A DNA stretch of 64,000 nucleotides from Piper betle (lineage: Eukaryota > Streptophyta > Magnoliopsida > Piperales > Piperaceae). The translations under genes and the position numbers were made by a program. Location of the stretch: assembly GCA_033002965.1 (NCBI GenBank), contig JAURVB010000783.1:28924-92923 (forward strand), read 5' to 3'. This document shows, in pieces, positions 10,785 to 21,640 of the stretch. Each line of letters opens with the position of its first letter. The first letter of the stretch is position 1. The notes beneath the pieces are model-generated. The model had not been told where the DNA came from and searched no databases. It saw nothing but the letters and a program-made list of their open reading frames with translations.

Positions 10785-11839
10785 CCTATTCTTAGATCTA
10801 ACCGATCACCATGGGTCATGTATCTCCTAAGAGGCTAAAACTATTCAAAAGGTTGTTTCCAAGGTGTTGCATCTTGCACGGATTTGCTGTAACATTTATT
10901 TAATTGATTTATATCTCCTTAATTAGGAGTAATTAAAATTAAATTATAGTAATTAAATTAATCTTTTTTAATTAAATAAATTTAAACCAATTAAGTGCTA
11001 CACCAAATTTGCTTTAGCGCTTGCTATAATAAATCCCTAACCCTCATCAAGATCATAACTCTTTTTTTATATTATGAGAGAGTACTTCTAAGAGATTCTA
11101 GGTTTGATAATAAACATATTAAAGTCGTGACGTGGAGTTGTCAAAAGAAATCAAATTGATAGTGGATACTAGGAGAAAAGAGATAAACTTTTGTAGTAAA
11201 GATAGTAGGATCGATGATTAGTTTTATTAATTTTTTCTTTCTCATTACAATCTTTTAATCATATTACAATCGCATCCAATTTAAAAATTAAATTGACTTC
11301 TATTATTTTGTTTCATATATTATTTTGTATCTTAAAATTTTGTGTTCTTAATGTATATGAATTAATATTATTAAAATGGTTTTTAGAAACAGGTATAAAC
11401 TGAATTTAATAAATCAAATTTCAACATATCAAATTGGCCGTCAAATTTAAGTTAGACATTTATCATTAGAAAGTAGCGATTTCGTTTAAAAAAATATAAG
11501 TAGCTTCTTTTTTCTTTGCTTACCAGTATGCTTTACATAGCATGGGAGACATATTTACCATTATGCTTTACATGGTATGGGAGACATATATGACGTTAAT
11601 ATTGTCTTAAAATAATTTTTAAACGTAAATTTTATCAAACCCCGCCATCGTAAGTTTTATTTTGCTAGCGTTAGTATACTAGAAAAGCGTGAGTGAAGTA
11701 AATATGAGAATAACAGCAACCAATGAATGCCACATCATTCATTGTTAAGGTAATGTCGTGCAAATAATACATATGATACACTCAAGATTTATACAACACA
11801 TGTAATTACAACGTAATTGCACTCCATTCATCCGTTTAA
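10785..11839. other. Intergenic, AT-rich
   Basis: No gene is seen. A 35-bp imperfect tandem pair lies at about 11521-11591 (units containing ATGCTTTACAT and TATGGGAGACATAT). Confidence 0.5.
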
Positions 11840-14444
11840 TCATAAAGGGTTACACCAGAACTGTAAATGTTCGTCCCCGCGGTGATTACTGAAAAGGCCT
11901 CCACACCTTAAACAGATAAAACTACTCCCATCTTGGCATGCATCCAACAACAGGTCACCCCTGCCACTCTTTGCAAGTATAGAATTCTCATCGAGTTTGG
12001 GCATCAAAAAGGCTCCACCACCATTCGAATCGTCCGAACTGGCATGTTGCGCCTCAATGGCACACTCGGCAAACAGGGAAGCTAACTCGTCCACAGCAGC
12101 ATCTGCCTGCAGTTTGCTTCTGTACAGCTCCAGAGCTCGATTCAAGGTCTGATGAACAGCTGCTTCTCCCCCATTGTATCTTGTTGCCATAACCACCTGC
12201 TTCAAAAATGCACAATTAGCATAGCAAGATTTTTTTTAAAAAAAGTTAATCAAAACAAGACCCAAGTTTCTAGACAATAAATTCCCGCAATGATCTATTC
12301 AGATAGTTCATGACAAAAAAAGGATATGATATGATAGCAGTACTATCATAAAAGACGGATGAGAAAAATCTTCAATTCAATGATCTACTAGAAAAGACAA
12401 ATAAGACATGGGACGATCACAATCATTGCAAGCATCAATCCTGTCAACAATGCCAATGATGATCGTGATCATCAGTTGCTGATGGTGACAAAAGTCATGA
12501 TCTGACAACAAATGACAGTGATGATTAATTGGGTGATTGTTGTTTTTTAGTAGCTTGAGAACTGAAAAATATCACAACTAAAAAGGAATGCAGTTCCATG
12601 GTGCCAATAGCTATTAATCTAGAGAAGCAAAAGCTCTCCAGAAACAAAACTATCCAAAGCAGAGAAAGACTATGATGGAGAAACACAGAACTTTCACCAT
12701 AAATGTTGCAGAAGCCAAATGCATCAATGGCCAGAAGCAATAACTGGATAGGAAAGAGCATTCGAGTAAACTGTTCTTTTCACGGTAATGGGAGGACATG
12801 AAAACCAGTGTTATTACCCACGCACATATATACAAGCGTGAAACTAAATCTACTTGCAGGAGAACCACACCTACCATCTGCTATAACATTGTGGGATGAT
12901 TGATCAATCCAAAGCTAAAACAGAGATTCTTAGATAATGATTAATCAAGTTCTAACATTTATGAGCGCCTAGAGAGTGAAACTAAACCTCTCACAAATAT
13001 GTCTATGATAACTAAAATGATTGTATCCTGAGAAGAATATATATCACTCCATTAGCATTTACCGAATGCCAGACACAAAAACACAACTTCCTGAGTCATC
13101 TACCATGAAAGAAAGTCCCCAATACTCAAACATGTAACCTTATTTGGAGATAATATCTCCACTCAGCATAGAAGAGAATTATTAGCATTGCCTAAGATGG
13201 TAGTGAGATCGACCATATTATTTATGAGATATGAGACATTTACTATTGAGCAGGTAAACTGCTGGGCTATGCTGATGGAGCCAGAAAAAGTCAAATCAAA
13301 ATAACCTTCAGGCAATGAGCCAATCATAACATTGAAACATAATCTAAAATAACAGGTGAGCAAAAGTTTGGCACGGAAGAAAGAACTGTAATATCAAATG
13401 ACAAAGATAGGAAATTAGACTAGCTGAAAGCATAATTTTGAAACGACAAAGACTGAAAATTAGACTAGCTGAGTACATAATTTTGGATGATTTGAGAGTA
13501 AACTTCGATTCAATTTTCCAGTTTCATGCATATAACCAGGGGTCAAATTATAAAAAGCCACAATTTTTCCCCCATTTTGCTGTACTATTATCATCTAATA
13601 ACCACCACAACAATGAGTCATTTTTTATGCAAGTCCAAGCACAGAAAAAGATTATTTTTTATGCAAGTCAAATTTTACATTCATGGAAGTCATAACACTG
13701 AAAAAAACATTAGTCACCGCATTCTATATCATCATAAACACCAGTCACCTCATCCCGACGAATGGATACTTGGGGCACAGATTTTATACATCCATCTAGT
13801 AAGCCTCATGTTTCCAACCGTAAAAGCATATCATTCTTTCGGCATCCTCCAACCAAGATTACAACCATTCACTACTAACTACCTTGAAGCTATATCATTT
13901 GGCATTAAAGCTCAGTAGAATCAACCTTTCAAAGTTAGAGTTCCCAGTAATGCAAAGGTGAAATCTTTATAAAAATACACACATAAAAAAATGACGCACG
14001 TTTAATAATGTGTTAATCAACTAGAACCCAAATATCATATTCCTTTAAACATGCCAAAAATACAAAATAAGCAGCTACACTTTGCAAACGACACTGTCTT
14101 CCTTCAAATTTTATTACGCATGATAAAGTGAAAGCACACGCCTTTTCAATCAGACACAAAAGTTCGTAAACGGAGAGAATTTAATTCTACCAAAATCCAG
14201 TTACACAACACACAGCACAGCTGTATTAGGAAATCCAACTTTCCACAGATTACCAAAAATTAAAACAAAATAAAAAAAAGGCATGCTGTTAGATTACCGC
14301 ATGAAGGGCAAAAGAAGGATTGCCCTGGGAGATGTAGTGACGAGCGGAGGAGAGAAGGTCCCAAGCGTTCTGGGGACGAGTGCGGTCGCTCGCCACCGGT
14401 GCACCGTCTGGGTAGTCGACGTCCATGTCGCCGGCGCCGTCCAT
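11840..14444 (-). CDS. Small plant protein with a C-x2-C-x6-H-x4-H-x4-C motif, two exons
   Basis: Exon 1 is 14444-14298 (49 codons, MDGAGDMDVDYPDG..) and exon 2 is 12196-11840, giving 167 residues. The donor is GCG|GTAATC and the acceptor GCAG|GTGG. The join falls between codons, linking QGNPSFALHA to VVMATRYNGGEAAVHQTL. The N-terminal half looks helical, with a QNAWDLLSSARHYISQGNPSFALHA segment followed by an NRALELYRSK segment, reminiscent of a TPR-like helical repeat. The C-terminus has a compact cysteine/histidine motif (CLRCGG..H..DEH..FWC) likely to bind zinc. I do not recognise a named family or function. The 2.1-kb intron has no other gene. The frame is intact. Confidence 0.75.
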
Positions 14445-14896
14445 GATGGCTGCTGCGCCGGGTCCTTGGCGTAAGATGGGGCAAGAGATTTCCAGAGTGA
14501 AAGCGTGAATTTAATTTGCATCGGGATAGTAGATCGAAAACGTGAATATTATTTCACTCTTAATTCACGTGAATCGTAACCGGTTGAACTCGTAAATCTA
14601 GTATAAATATCTTCTACTGTCCTTTATTTTTTGTGCCTACTAGTTTTTTAATCAGATTTATTCGGATGAATGATGTGTAATCTGATTAAGTTGAATAAAT
14701 ATTTATTATTTTTATTTTAAAATAATATATAATAATTATAAAATTAATTTTATATATTCTTAATTATATATTATTTTAAATATACTCTCCATATCACGCT
14801 TATCTTTGACTTATTTATGTAATTTTTACGTTAATTTTTTTTCATTCATTACATATTCTATTTTTTTTATTATTTTTAACTTACAATTATTTTTAA

Positions 14897-15055
14897 GGCT
14901 GCTAAACAAGTAAGCGAGTCAAGCTCAGTTTGTGTTCGAACTCGACTGGATATTTGAAGTTCGTTCGAATTCGAATTGAAATTGAACGAGTTTAGCTTGT
15001 ATGCGAACTTAACTCGATAGTTTTAAATTCGTTCGAACTCGACTCAAGATTGATG
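14897..15055 (-). mobile_element. hAT-like MITE fragment (family B)
   Basis: Starts AAGGCTGCTAAACAAGTAAGCGAG and carries the TTCGAACTCGACT and GAACGAGTTTAGC-type subterminal sequence, matching the left end of the complete copy at 10162. It ends after about 160 bp without the rest of the element, so it is a truncated and diverged relic. Confidence 0.6.
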
Positions 15056-15114
15056 TTATTAATCATAAAATGTGTTATTTTAATATTATCGTGCGTATAA
15101 TATTTTTTCATATT

Positions 15115-15705
15115 TTGCTTCTATTCTTCCAAACCCTCATGCTGCCTCCTTCTTTGTTGCCCCGCCCCCCGCACCGCCCCCCACCCCCGTCCCTGTAACC
15201 CGCCCCTCCCCACCACCCACTGTCGTTGCCCAACCTCATCACCGCCCTGACCCCACCTTACCAGCCCCACTCCCCCCCCTCTGCCTGTCCACCCCTCGCC
15301 CCCCACCGTCGCCGCCTACCCCGGTCGCCACCCCGCCCCCGGAGCCCCACTCCCCTACACCCCCTCGCACCCCCTCGCACTCCCCACCCTTTCCCGCTCC
15401 CCACATCGTCGCCCTCTTTTCCCCCACTTCCCTCTCCCTTGTTTGCCCTCACCCTAGCCTGGCCGCCTTCTGTGACCGCCGTCGCCCACCGTCATGGCTG
15501 CTCCACCGTTGGCCCATTCCCGGCCACCCCATTGACCCCCTCACCCTGTCTCCCCTCTTTGTCATGAATTGGTCAAATCTCACCGTGTCGAGAATCAACT
15601 TGAATTGGCCAATTTATGGTCCAATTTTTAGCCAAAATAAGCCGATATTATTTTGACTCAGTTTTTTACTTAGCCTAGTAGAATCGGCCAATTTTTGTAA
15701 CTATG
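15115..15705. mobile_element. TIR element with a C-rich core (family A, copy 2, left end unclear)
   Basis: The right end, AATTTTTGTAACTATG at 15690-15705, complements the left end of copy 1 at 3437. GGCCAATTT motifs occur at 15608 and 15686. The core 15150-15560 is again strongly C-rich on the plus strand and gives only proline-rich shadow frames. I cannot place the left terminal inverted repeat; the AT-rich sequence at 15060-15115 shows no matching end. Confidence 0.55.
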
Positions 15706-15742
15706 CCCTGAGCATGCCTCAGAGCCCCTCATATTGCTTTAT

Positions 15743-16292
15743 TTTTTTAAAGGCATTACCATAAATATCATTACCACGGGCAAATTATGAGCTTCTTCCC
15801 CTTCGCATTTTAGCTCTCCTTAATTATGATTTATTCAAACCCATACTTGTTTAATTACGATTTAGCATTCATAATTATGTTATTGTTAGAAAAAAATTAA
15901 AATTTCAATATAAGTCTACTCGAATTACAATTACGAGTAGTTACCCAAAACTTTGGATTATATCCCATCAAAGCAACGCTGGCTCCGTACAATGTAACAA
16001 GCTTTTGACGTTTGATTTTTGCGTAATATTCTTTTAATGTCACGAAATGCATCCACACCTTTTAGATAACGGGAGTTTAATATATTTTGAAGTTTTGGGC
16101 AACTAGTCATCATTATAGAATTATAATTAAATTTTTAAAATTTTTCTAATAATAAAATAATTGTGAATGCAAATTCTTAATTAAACATGTATGGGGCTTG
16201 AATAATCATAATTTAGGAGAGCTTAAATGTGAGGGTGAAGAAGCTCATAATTTCCTCATGGTAATGATATTTTCGATACTGCCTTTAAAAAA
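15743..16292. mobile_element. Foldback (long inverted repeat) MITE
   Basis: The left arm (about 15743-15965) and right arm (about 16085-16292) are reverse complements over roughly 200 bp with modest divergence. Matching landmarks include TTTTTTAAAGGCA at both outer ends, GGTAATGATATT against AATATCATTACC, GAAGAAGCTCATAATTT, and GGAGAGCT. The loop is about 120 bp. There is no coding sequence. It lies some 440 bp upstream of the ERF start codon and could influence small RNAs or chromatin there. Confidence 0.8.
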
Positions 16293-16626
16293 GAAAACGA
16301 CTATTTTCAGTTAAGATTTTTAAACTTTGGACGGCTGATTTTCTTATTGATTTAATTGGAGTACAGCGAATGCTGGTAAGTCATTTCTTTAAATAAAAAT
16401 AAAAAATAAAATTGTAGTAATCGTCCGCTGTTTCCGCTACAGAAGAATCCAACTGCCACTCTCCAATCAACGGGCACCTTTTATCCACGTCATCATTTTT
16501 GTATCTCAGTGGTCCCGATGTCGGCGGTTCCTTTCCTATGTGGCAAACATTTACCAGCGCCAACTCTGATAATGTCCTTCTCTTATTCGTAAACTGCCGA
16601 CCCCCACCCCACGGTTTTGTGTCGGA

Positions 16627-16650
16627 CACGTGCGAAACACCGGCCACGTG
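16627..16650 (+). promoter_or_regulatory. Two G-boxes upstream of the ERF gene
   Basis: CACGTG occurs twice, at 16627-16632 (within GACACGTGCG) and 16645-16650 (within GCCACGTGTGG), 80-105 bp upstream of the ERF start codon. Paired ACGT-core sites like these serve as ABRE/G-box elements bound by bZIP or bHLH factors. ABA or stress responsiveness is an inference from the motif and gene family. Confidence 0.6.
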
Positions 16651-16729
16651 TGGAGCTGTAAATTGAAAGGTCGGTTCTGATAATGGGCGAAGAATTTGGA
16701 GGACGGAGAAGTCGAGTGAGTCGCCGGCG

Positions 16730-17223
16730 ATGGGGGCGAGCGCCACGACTGCCACGGGCAACGGCGGCAGAAGTGGACGGAGGAGGTCGTCGTCTTCGGC
16801 GGCGGCGACGGGGGAGAAGGCATATAGAGGGGTGAGGATGAGGAAGTGGGGGAAGTGGGTGGCGGAGATCCGGGAGCCCAACAAGCGGTCCAGGATCTGG
16901 CTCGGATCGTACTCGACGGCGGTGGCGGCGGCCCGGGCCTACGACACTGCGCTGCGCATCCTCCGGGGCCCTCCGCCCGTTTCAACTTCCCTGAGGTCGC
17001 CTTCGCCGCCGCCGCCGCCGCCGCAGGCCAGGATTTGTCCGCCGCGGCGATCCGGAAGCTGGCGACGGAGGTCGGGGCGCAGGTCGACGCGGCGGAGTCG
17101 GGGATGAAGGAGCGGCGCGGCGGTGGGAAAGCTGACGGAGGTGGGTGGAAGAAGCCGGATCTGAACGCGGAGCCGAGCTCGGACGAGGACGAGGACCGCG
17201 ACGGCGATATCGGCGGCCAATGA
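16730..17223 (+). CDS. AP2/ERF transcription factor, DREB A-5 (group II) type with EAR motif; one-base frame break
   Basis: A single-exon gene. The AP2 domain starts at about residue 32 ([19 protein letters not shown]) with Val14 and Glu19 of the domain, the DREB-type pair, then [20 protein letters not shown]. In the first frame the domain is lost after codon 80. The remainder ([13 protein letters not shown], then [13 protein letters not shown]) is in the next frame, ending with [14 protein letters not shown], a DLNxxP EAR repression motif. The switch coincides with a GGGG run at 16965-16968, and the span of 494 bases is one short of a multiple of three. One missing G would explain it. The protein would be about 164 residues, normal for this group. 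Such proteins bind GCC/DRE elements and repress targets. The domain also has RILRG where relatives usually have FYLRG. Confidence 0.88.
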
Positions 17224-20200
17224 TTTGAATCGATGAAGAAACCATCGTTGAATCCGTCGCAAACTAGAGATAGGCCTTCCACTCTCATCTACTTAATTTT
17301 AGATTTTAATTTTTACTTTTTTTGTGAAATTGTGATCATTATTTAAGCAATTAAGGAGTTAGTGCAGGTGATTAGTGTCTAATAGCGTCGTATTTGATAT
17401 TTTAAAATCTGACTTTGTTGATCGGTGGCGGTGGCGGTGGCGGTGGCGCACCGTGGCGAGCAGACGTGATTGAGGGAGGCGGCGGGGGAAATGGGCTTGG
17501 GCCATAAAGTAGTTATTATTAGTTAAATAATAGTCGGCGGGTGCGGACAGCCTGCCGTCGAAGGACCCACCTTTATCCACATTTGCGCTATCATAAGGGT
17601 TAATTTGGAAAATGAGGTTTTTTTAAAAATTTTTTTTGATGCAGTTAGGAGGAGAACTTGTTTGGTTTCCATTTCCATATTATATGGTTTGATTAGCCTC
17701 TACCACCAATGCATATTTATTATAATATGACTCGAAGATAATTTTTTTGATGTTTAAACATTTGACATATAGGTATTATATTATGCCAATGACTTAAGCC
17801 CGAAGAGAAAGAAAAAAGAGACAAGACTATTAAAAATCTGTTATTTGTAGTTACATGAATTTTTGTTTTAAATTTCATGTTAAGAAACAGGTTAAATTTG
17901 GGTAATTAATGTTAATGGCATTGACTTCTAATTAACTCGTGATCATGTAATCAGATTCGTGGAATCAATTGATCTTGCGATTGCATGTAGCTTTTTTTCA
18001 TTTTTTCAAGGCATGGGCAAGTGGGTTTAAGGCAGTGGTATGAAAAAGAAGAAACGAGACGTACATTTTCTCACTCGAATCACTACAATCGCAGTATATA
18101 TGTAGCTGTCAATAAATATGATGTTATGATGTATACGAGGCGGATCCATGGTTGTATGCTAACGGCCCACCGTTTAGCACTAATAATAAGGTTTGATCTT
18201 TTCCTGCCTTGCCAACTTAATTTTGGCGCTAATTCTTGCCGATATAAAGTTGAGTAAAATTTGTGGACTTAGAAAATAGTGAGGTGCAAAATATGGTTAT
18301 GAAAAAAATTATATTTAGAGGTTAGCATGTATTAATTTTTTATCTTTATTATTGTGTTTTAAACCACGGAGAAACTATTAATTGTATACGGGACTTTTTC
18401 TAATGCGAATAATTTATTCGGGTTTTATAACTTAATTTTATGCTAATTAAGTAGTGGAGAAAAATGCTGTTATTATTAACTTCTTGAATTAACTTAAAGC
18501 AATTCTTTTTTAAAAAACAACTCATTTATTGCGGAAGGCTACGGAGGGGAAAAGGTAGGAGGAACAGTTGAGTCGTGTTTTTTTACCTCATATAAAAATT
18601 TATGCGAATTGTTTGAATATATGTGAGCTATAATTTAAATTTGTGACCTTTGTAGTGGATCTTACTTAATGGAATCTGTAAACATAGAAAGAGGAATACA
18701 TAGATTAAAAAATATACAAAATCTTATCATGGCTGAACTTTAACAATACCTATTTTTGGATATTTCCTTATAAGGGGTTGTATGTTAATTGTTTGAAAAT
18801 ATTTTGAAGTTATTTTCATTATAATTACTTTGCAATTTAGATGCAAAGGCTTACAAGTACTAGATTGATTTTAGACTTTTTATCCCTATAATTTTAGATA
18901 GTCAAACCAAATAACCTACCACTCAAATGTGAGCTATACAGTGTATATAATTAAGCCACTTTATGTAACCAGTGTTATCAAAAGATTACCTATATTATTC
19001 AATGATTTTAACTTTATCTAAATTCTGATAAAAAATTTCAATTATGTCACTATATTACATGGTTTAAGGTAGGAGTTTGGTAAGTGTAGCTCACATTTCT
19101 AAAAGGCTCAGTTGTTTATCGGGTACTCTGCAAAATTTATAATTTACAACCCCTACATCAGATAACCCGTTCCTTAATAGAGGTTTTGGCCGCTGATTAT
19201 TGCCTTGGCCTCTCGGCCCCCTTGGTTCTCTAGTGGTCGGTGCTGGAAGAGTGCCAACAAATTTTCCCTTAACGCGAGCAAAAAGCACGCACAATCTTGT
19301 TGGTCATGCCATCCGAGAGCATCAATTTTCCTTTTGCCCCACGACATACACGTCTGGTGTCCCAGATTTTGTTAACAAACACACCTCGATGGTGGATTAC
19401 AATACAAGCGAAATCTGTACCGATGAGTTTGAGTAGTTTCTTTTTTACGCCACGATTAGCGGAGCCGAAAATTCATACAGAAGGCGATAGCTACAAACCT
19501 CCGTAAGAATATAAGCTCCATTCATTGCATGTGCCTAATGTACCAATTAAATAATGCATGTACGAGTACATCTATTTCTAATAACTACTACTATCTTTAC
19601 CAATTTTTCGCTCGATTCCTTCGAGCTGGAAACTCTACAGCTCGATGGTTTAGAGAAACAGGAAGAAATACAGCTGCTCGACTTAATAAAATGGACTTGT
19701 AGCTGATCATCACTAATACACCATCGCATCCAAATTAATCGCCACCACCCCCGGAGTACATCTACGATCCAACTACTCTTATCAAGGGTAGCCGAGCCCT
19801 TGCCTGTTTCTTTTTAGATACATTAGACACGGACCCAGTTTGGTTTTATTATAAGAAAGCCTTAATACAAAGATAATAACAGACTTTTCAACGTATCTGA
19901 AAGCCTTTTCTAATTCAAACACCTGCTTTTTCAACTTTTAATCAAGACTTAGAATCAAGAAAGACACCGCCAAAACGCCACCCGTATCACTACAATCAAT
20001 TCTCTACACGCCACTGCCCACCCCACACAAATGGATTTCAAAGGGTTGTAATAATAATAAAACTGTTTCGACGTATAAATTGAACCAGTCTTCCTTGTCC
20101 AACGCCGGCGTCTTGGTTTCTACCCTTTGCCACCGTCCTCTGACTATTTGAATATACCACAAAGATTCAACCTTTGATATGATAGGGTAAACTGGTTAGG

Positions 20201-20253
20201 ATTTCGGAGTTGAGATAGAATGGGCGTGGTCAGGAGGAGGAGGAGATGAAACC
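17224..20253. other. Intergenic between the ERF and SPRY genes
   Basis: AT-rich. It contains a (GGTGGC)n run at about 17423-17449 and otherwise only short frames with no recognisable domain. Sequence near 19090-19440 has a somewhat protein-like minus-strand frame broken by stops, which I cannot assign. Confidence 0.45.
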
Positions 20254-21640
20254 ATGGTCGAAAAGGAGCTTCTTGTCATCGTCTTGGCGGTGCCAGCGAG
20301 CCTACTGGTTCTGCTGGCCGTCATTCTCTGTCTCCGCTACTATTGCCACCGGAGCAGGAAGAAGGAGCTCCGGCCGGGCCCTCCCATCTCCGTCACCCGC
20401 GATGTCATTGACAGCGAGAGGGGGATCAAACCCAGCTTCTTTTTCAATACGTACCAGCCACCGGTGAAGCCTCGGTTTAGCTGGTACGATAGTCCCCGAA
20501 TGATCATGGAGGCCGTCGAGCACGGCTGGTCGAGCTTCGCCTTCGCCCCGTCCCCTTCCTTCCCGAGGTCCATCTCTACCAGCGTCGCCGGGAAGTGGAG
20601 GTCGGCGAGCGGCCACTCGCCGGAGGGGGATGCGGAGATGAGCTGGGAGGTGCCGTCGGGGTCGTCGGAGGCGATGCAGAAGATCTCCTTCCGGATGGGG
20701 GCGGACTCCTCCTCCGTCGTGTGCACCGTGGCGGCGCTGCCGCTGCCTGGCCCGCCTCTAGGCATCTCGGCCTTCCCCCAAGAGGCCTACTTCGAGCTCA
20801 TCTTTGTTCGCCGGCGTCCGGACGAGGAAGGGGGACGGCCGTCCGCGGTTGAAGGGGAGAAGACGAAGCTGATGAACAAATCGCAAAGCGCTTCAACAAA
20901 GTCCGATTCGCTGGTCCATGTGAACAACACCAGTCTTAGCAAGATTCAAGCCAGTCACGACGAGCCTTCAAGCATGATCTGCCTGGGACTCACCGGCCCC
21001 GGCGCACCTCCGGCCAACATGCTGCCGGGTTGCTACCCAGGATCGATCGGATTCTTCTCCAACGGCGCCGTTTACCTCCACGGTAAGCAACCCATTTCCT
21101 AGTTCTCCGTAAATCTATCATCTTTGTGGGAACAACCATGACCAACCGCCATGAACAGGAACGAAGCTTGTGATGGAGTGGAGAGCAGAGGAGGACTGGG
21201 CGCATGGCGACAAGGAGAAGGTGGTCGGATGCGGATTCGACCCGAAGAAGAAGAAGGTCATTTTCACGGTGGACGGCAAGCTGGTCCACGAAATCGTCTG
21301 CGGATCGGAGGACTTCGCCGCGCCGATGTACCCGGCGGCTGCGGCGACGGAGGAGGCGGCGGCTCTGGTGAACATGGGGCAGGCGGCGTTCCGGTACCCG
21401 GCGGCAAACGCCCAGAGGACTGCCAACCCATGCGTCGTACGGGCGGCGGCAGTGGAGGCCGAGGGCGGCGCTCCGGCAAGCGGGGTCGGCCGGGCGGACA
21501 GCCGCGAGCTTTTTCCGACGGGGAGGGTGGATTCGCGGTGGCGGGCGGCGAGGAAGGTCGGCGCCGGCTCGTACGCGGACGATGGTTTGACCGTAGACTC
21601 GGGAGAGCTGTTCGAGATCGCCTTGGCGGGCCCACACTGA
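20254..21640 (+). CDS. Single-pass membrane protein with SPRY domain
   Basis: Two exons: 20254-21082 and 21159-21640, with donor CACG|GTAAGC and acceptor AACAG|GAACG. The join gives YLHG-TKLVMEW, and the total is 436 residues with no frame problem. Residues 7-30 (LVIVLAVPASLLVLLAVILC..) form one membrane helix near the N-terminus, followed by a basic RSRKK stretch. The middle carries a GKPxF-like start and the SPRY fold: MICLGLTGPG, LPGCYPGSIGFFSNGAVYLHG, then VVGCGFDPKKKKVIFTVDGKLVHE. The TM-plus-SPRY layout resembles yeast Ssh4/Ear1, endosomal adaptors for the ubiquitin ligase Rsp5; that functional parallel is only an inference. The domain call is firm and the role is unknown. Confidence 0.88.

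Noticed and set aside
16551..17288. 245-residue minus-strand open frame
   Set aside because: Antisense shadow of the GC-rich ERF gene.
19091..19436. Protein-like minus-strand sequence (RPRGQGNNQRPKPLLRN)
   Set aside because: Interrupted by stops and without an identifiable family; I could not tell a decayed gene from chance.
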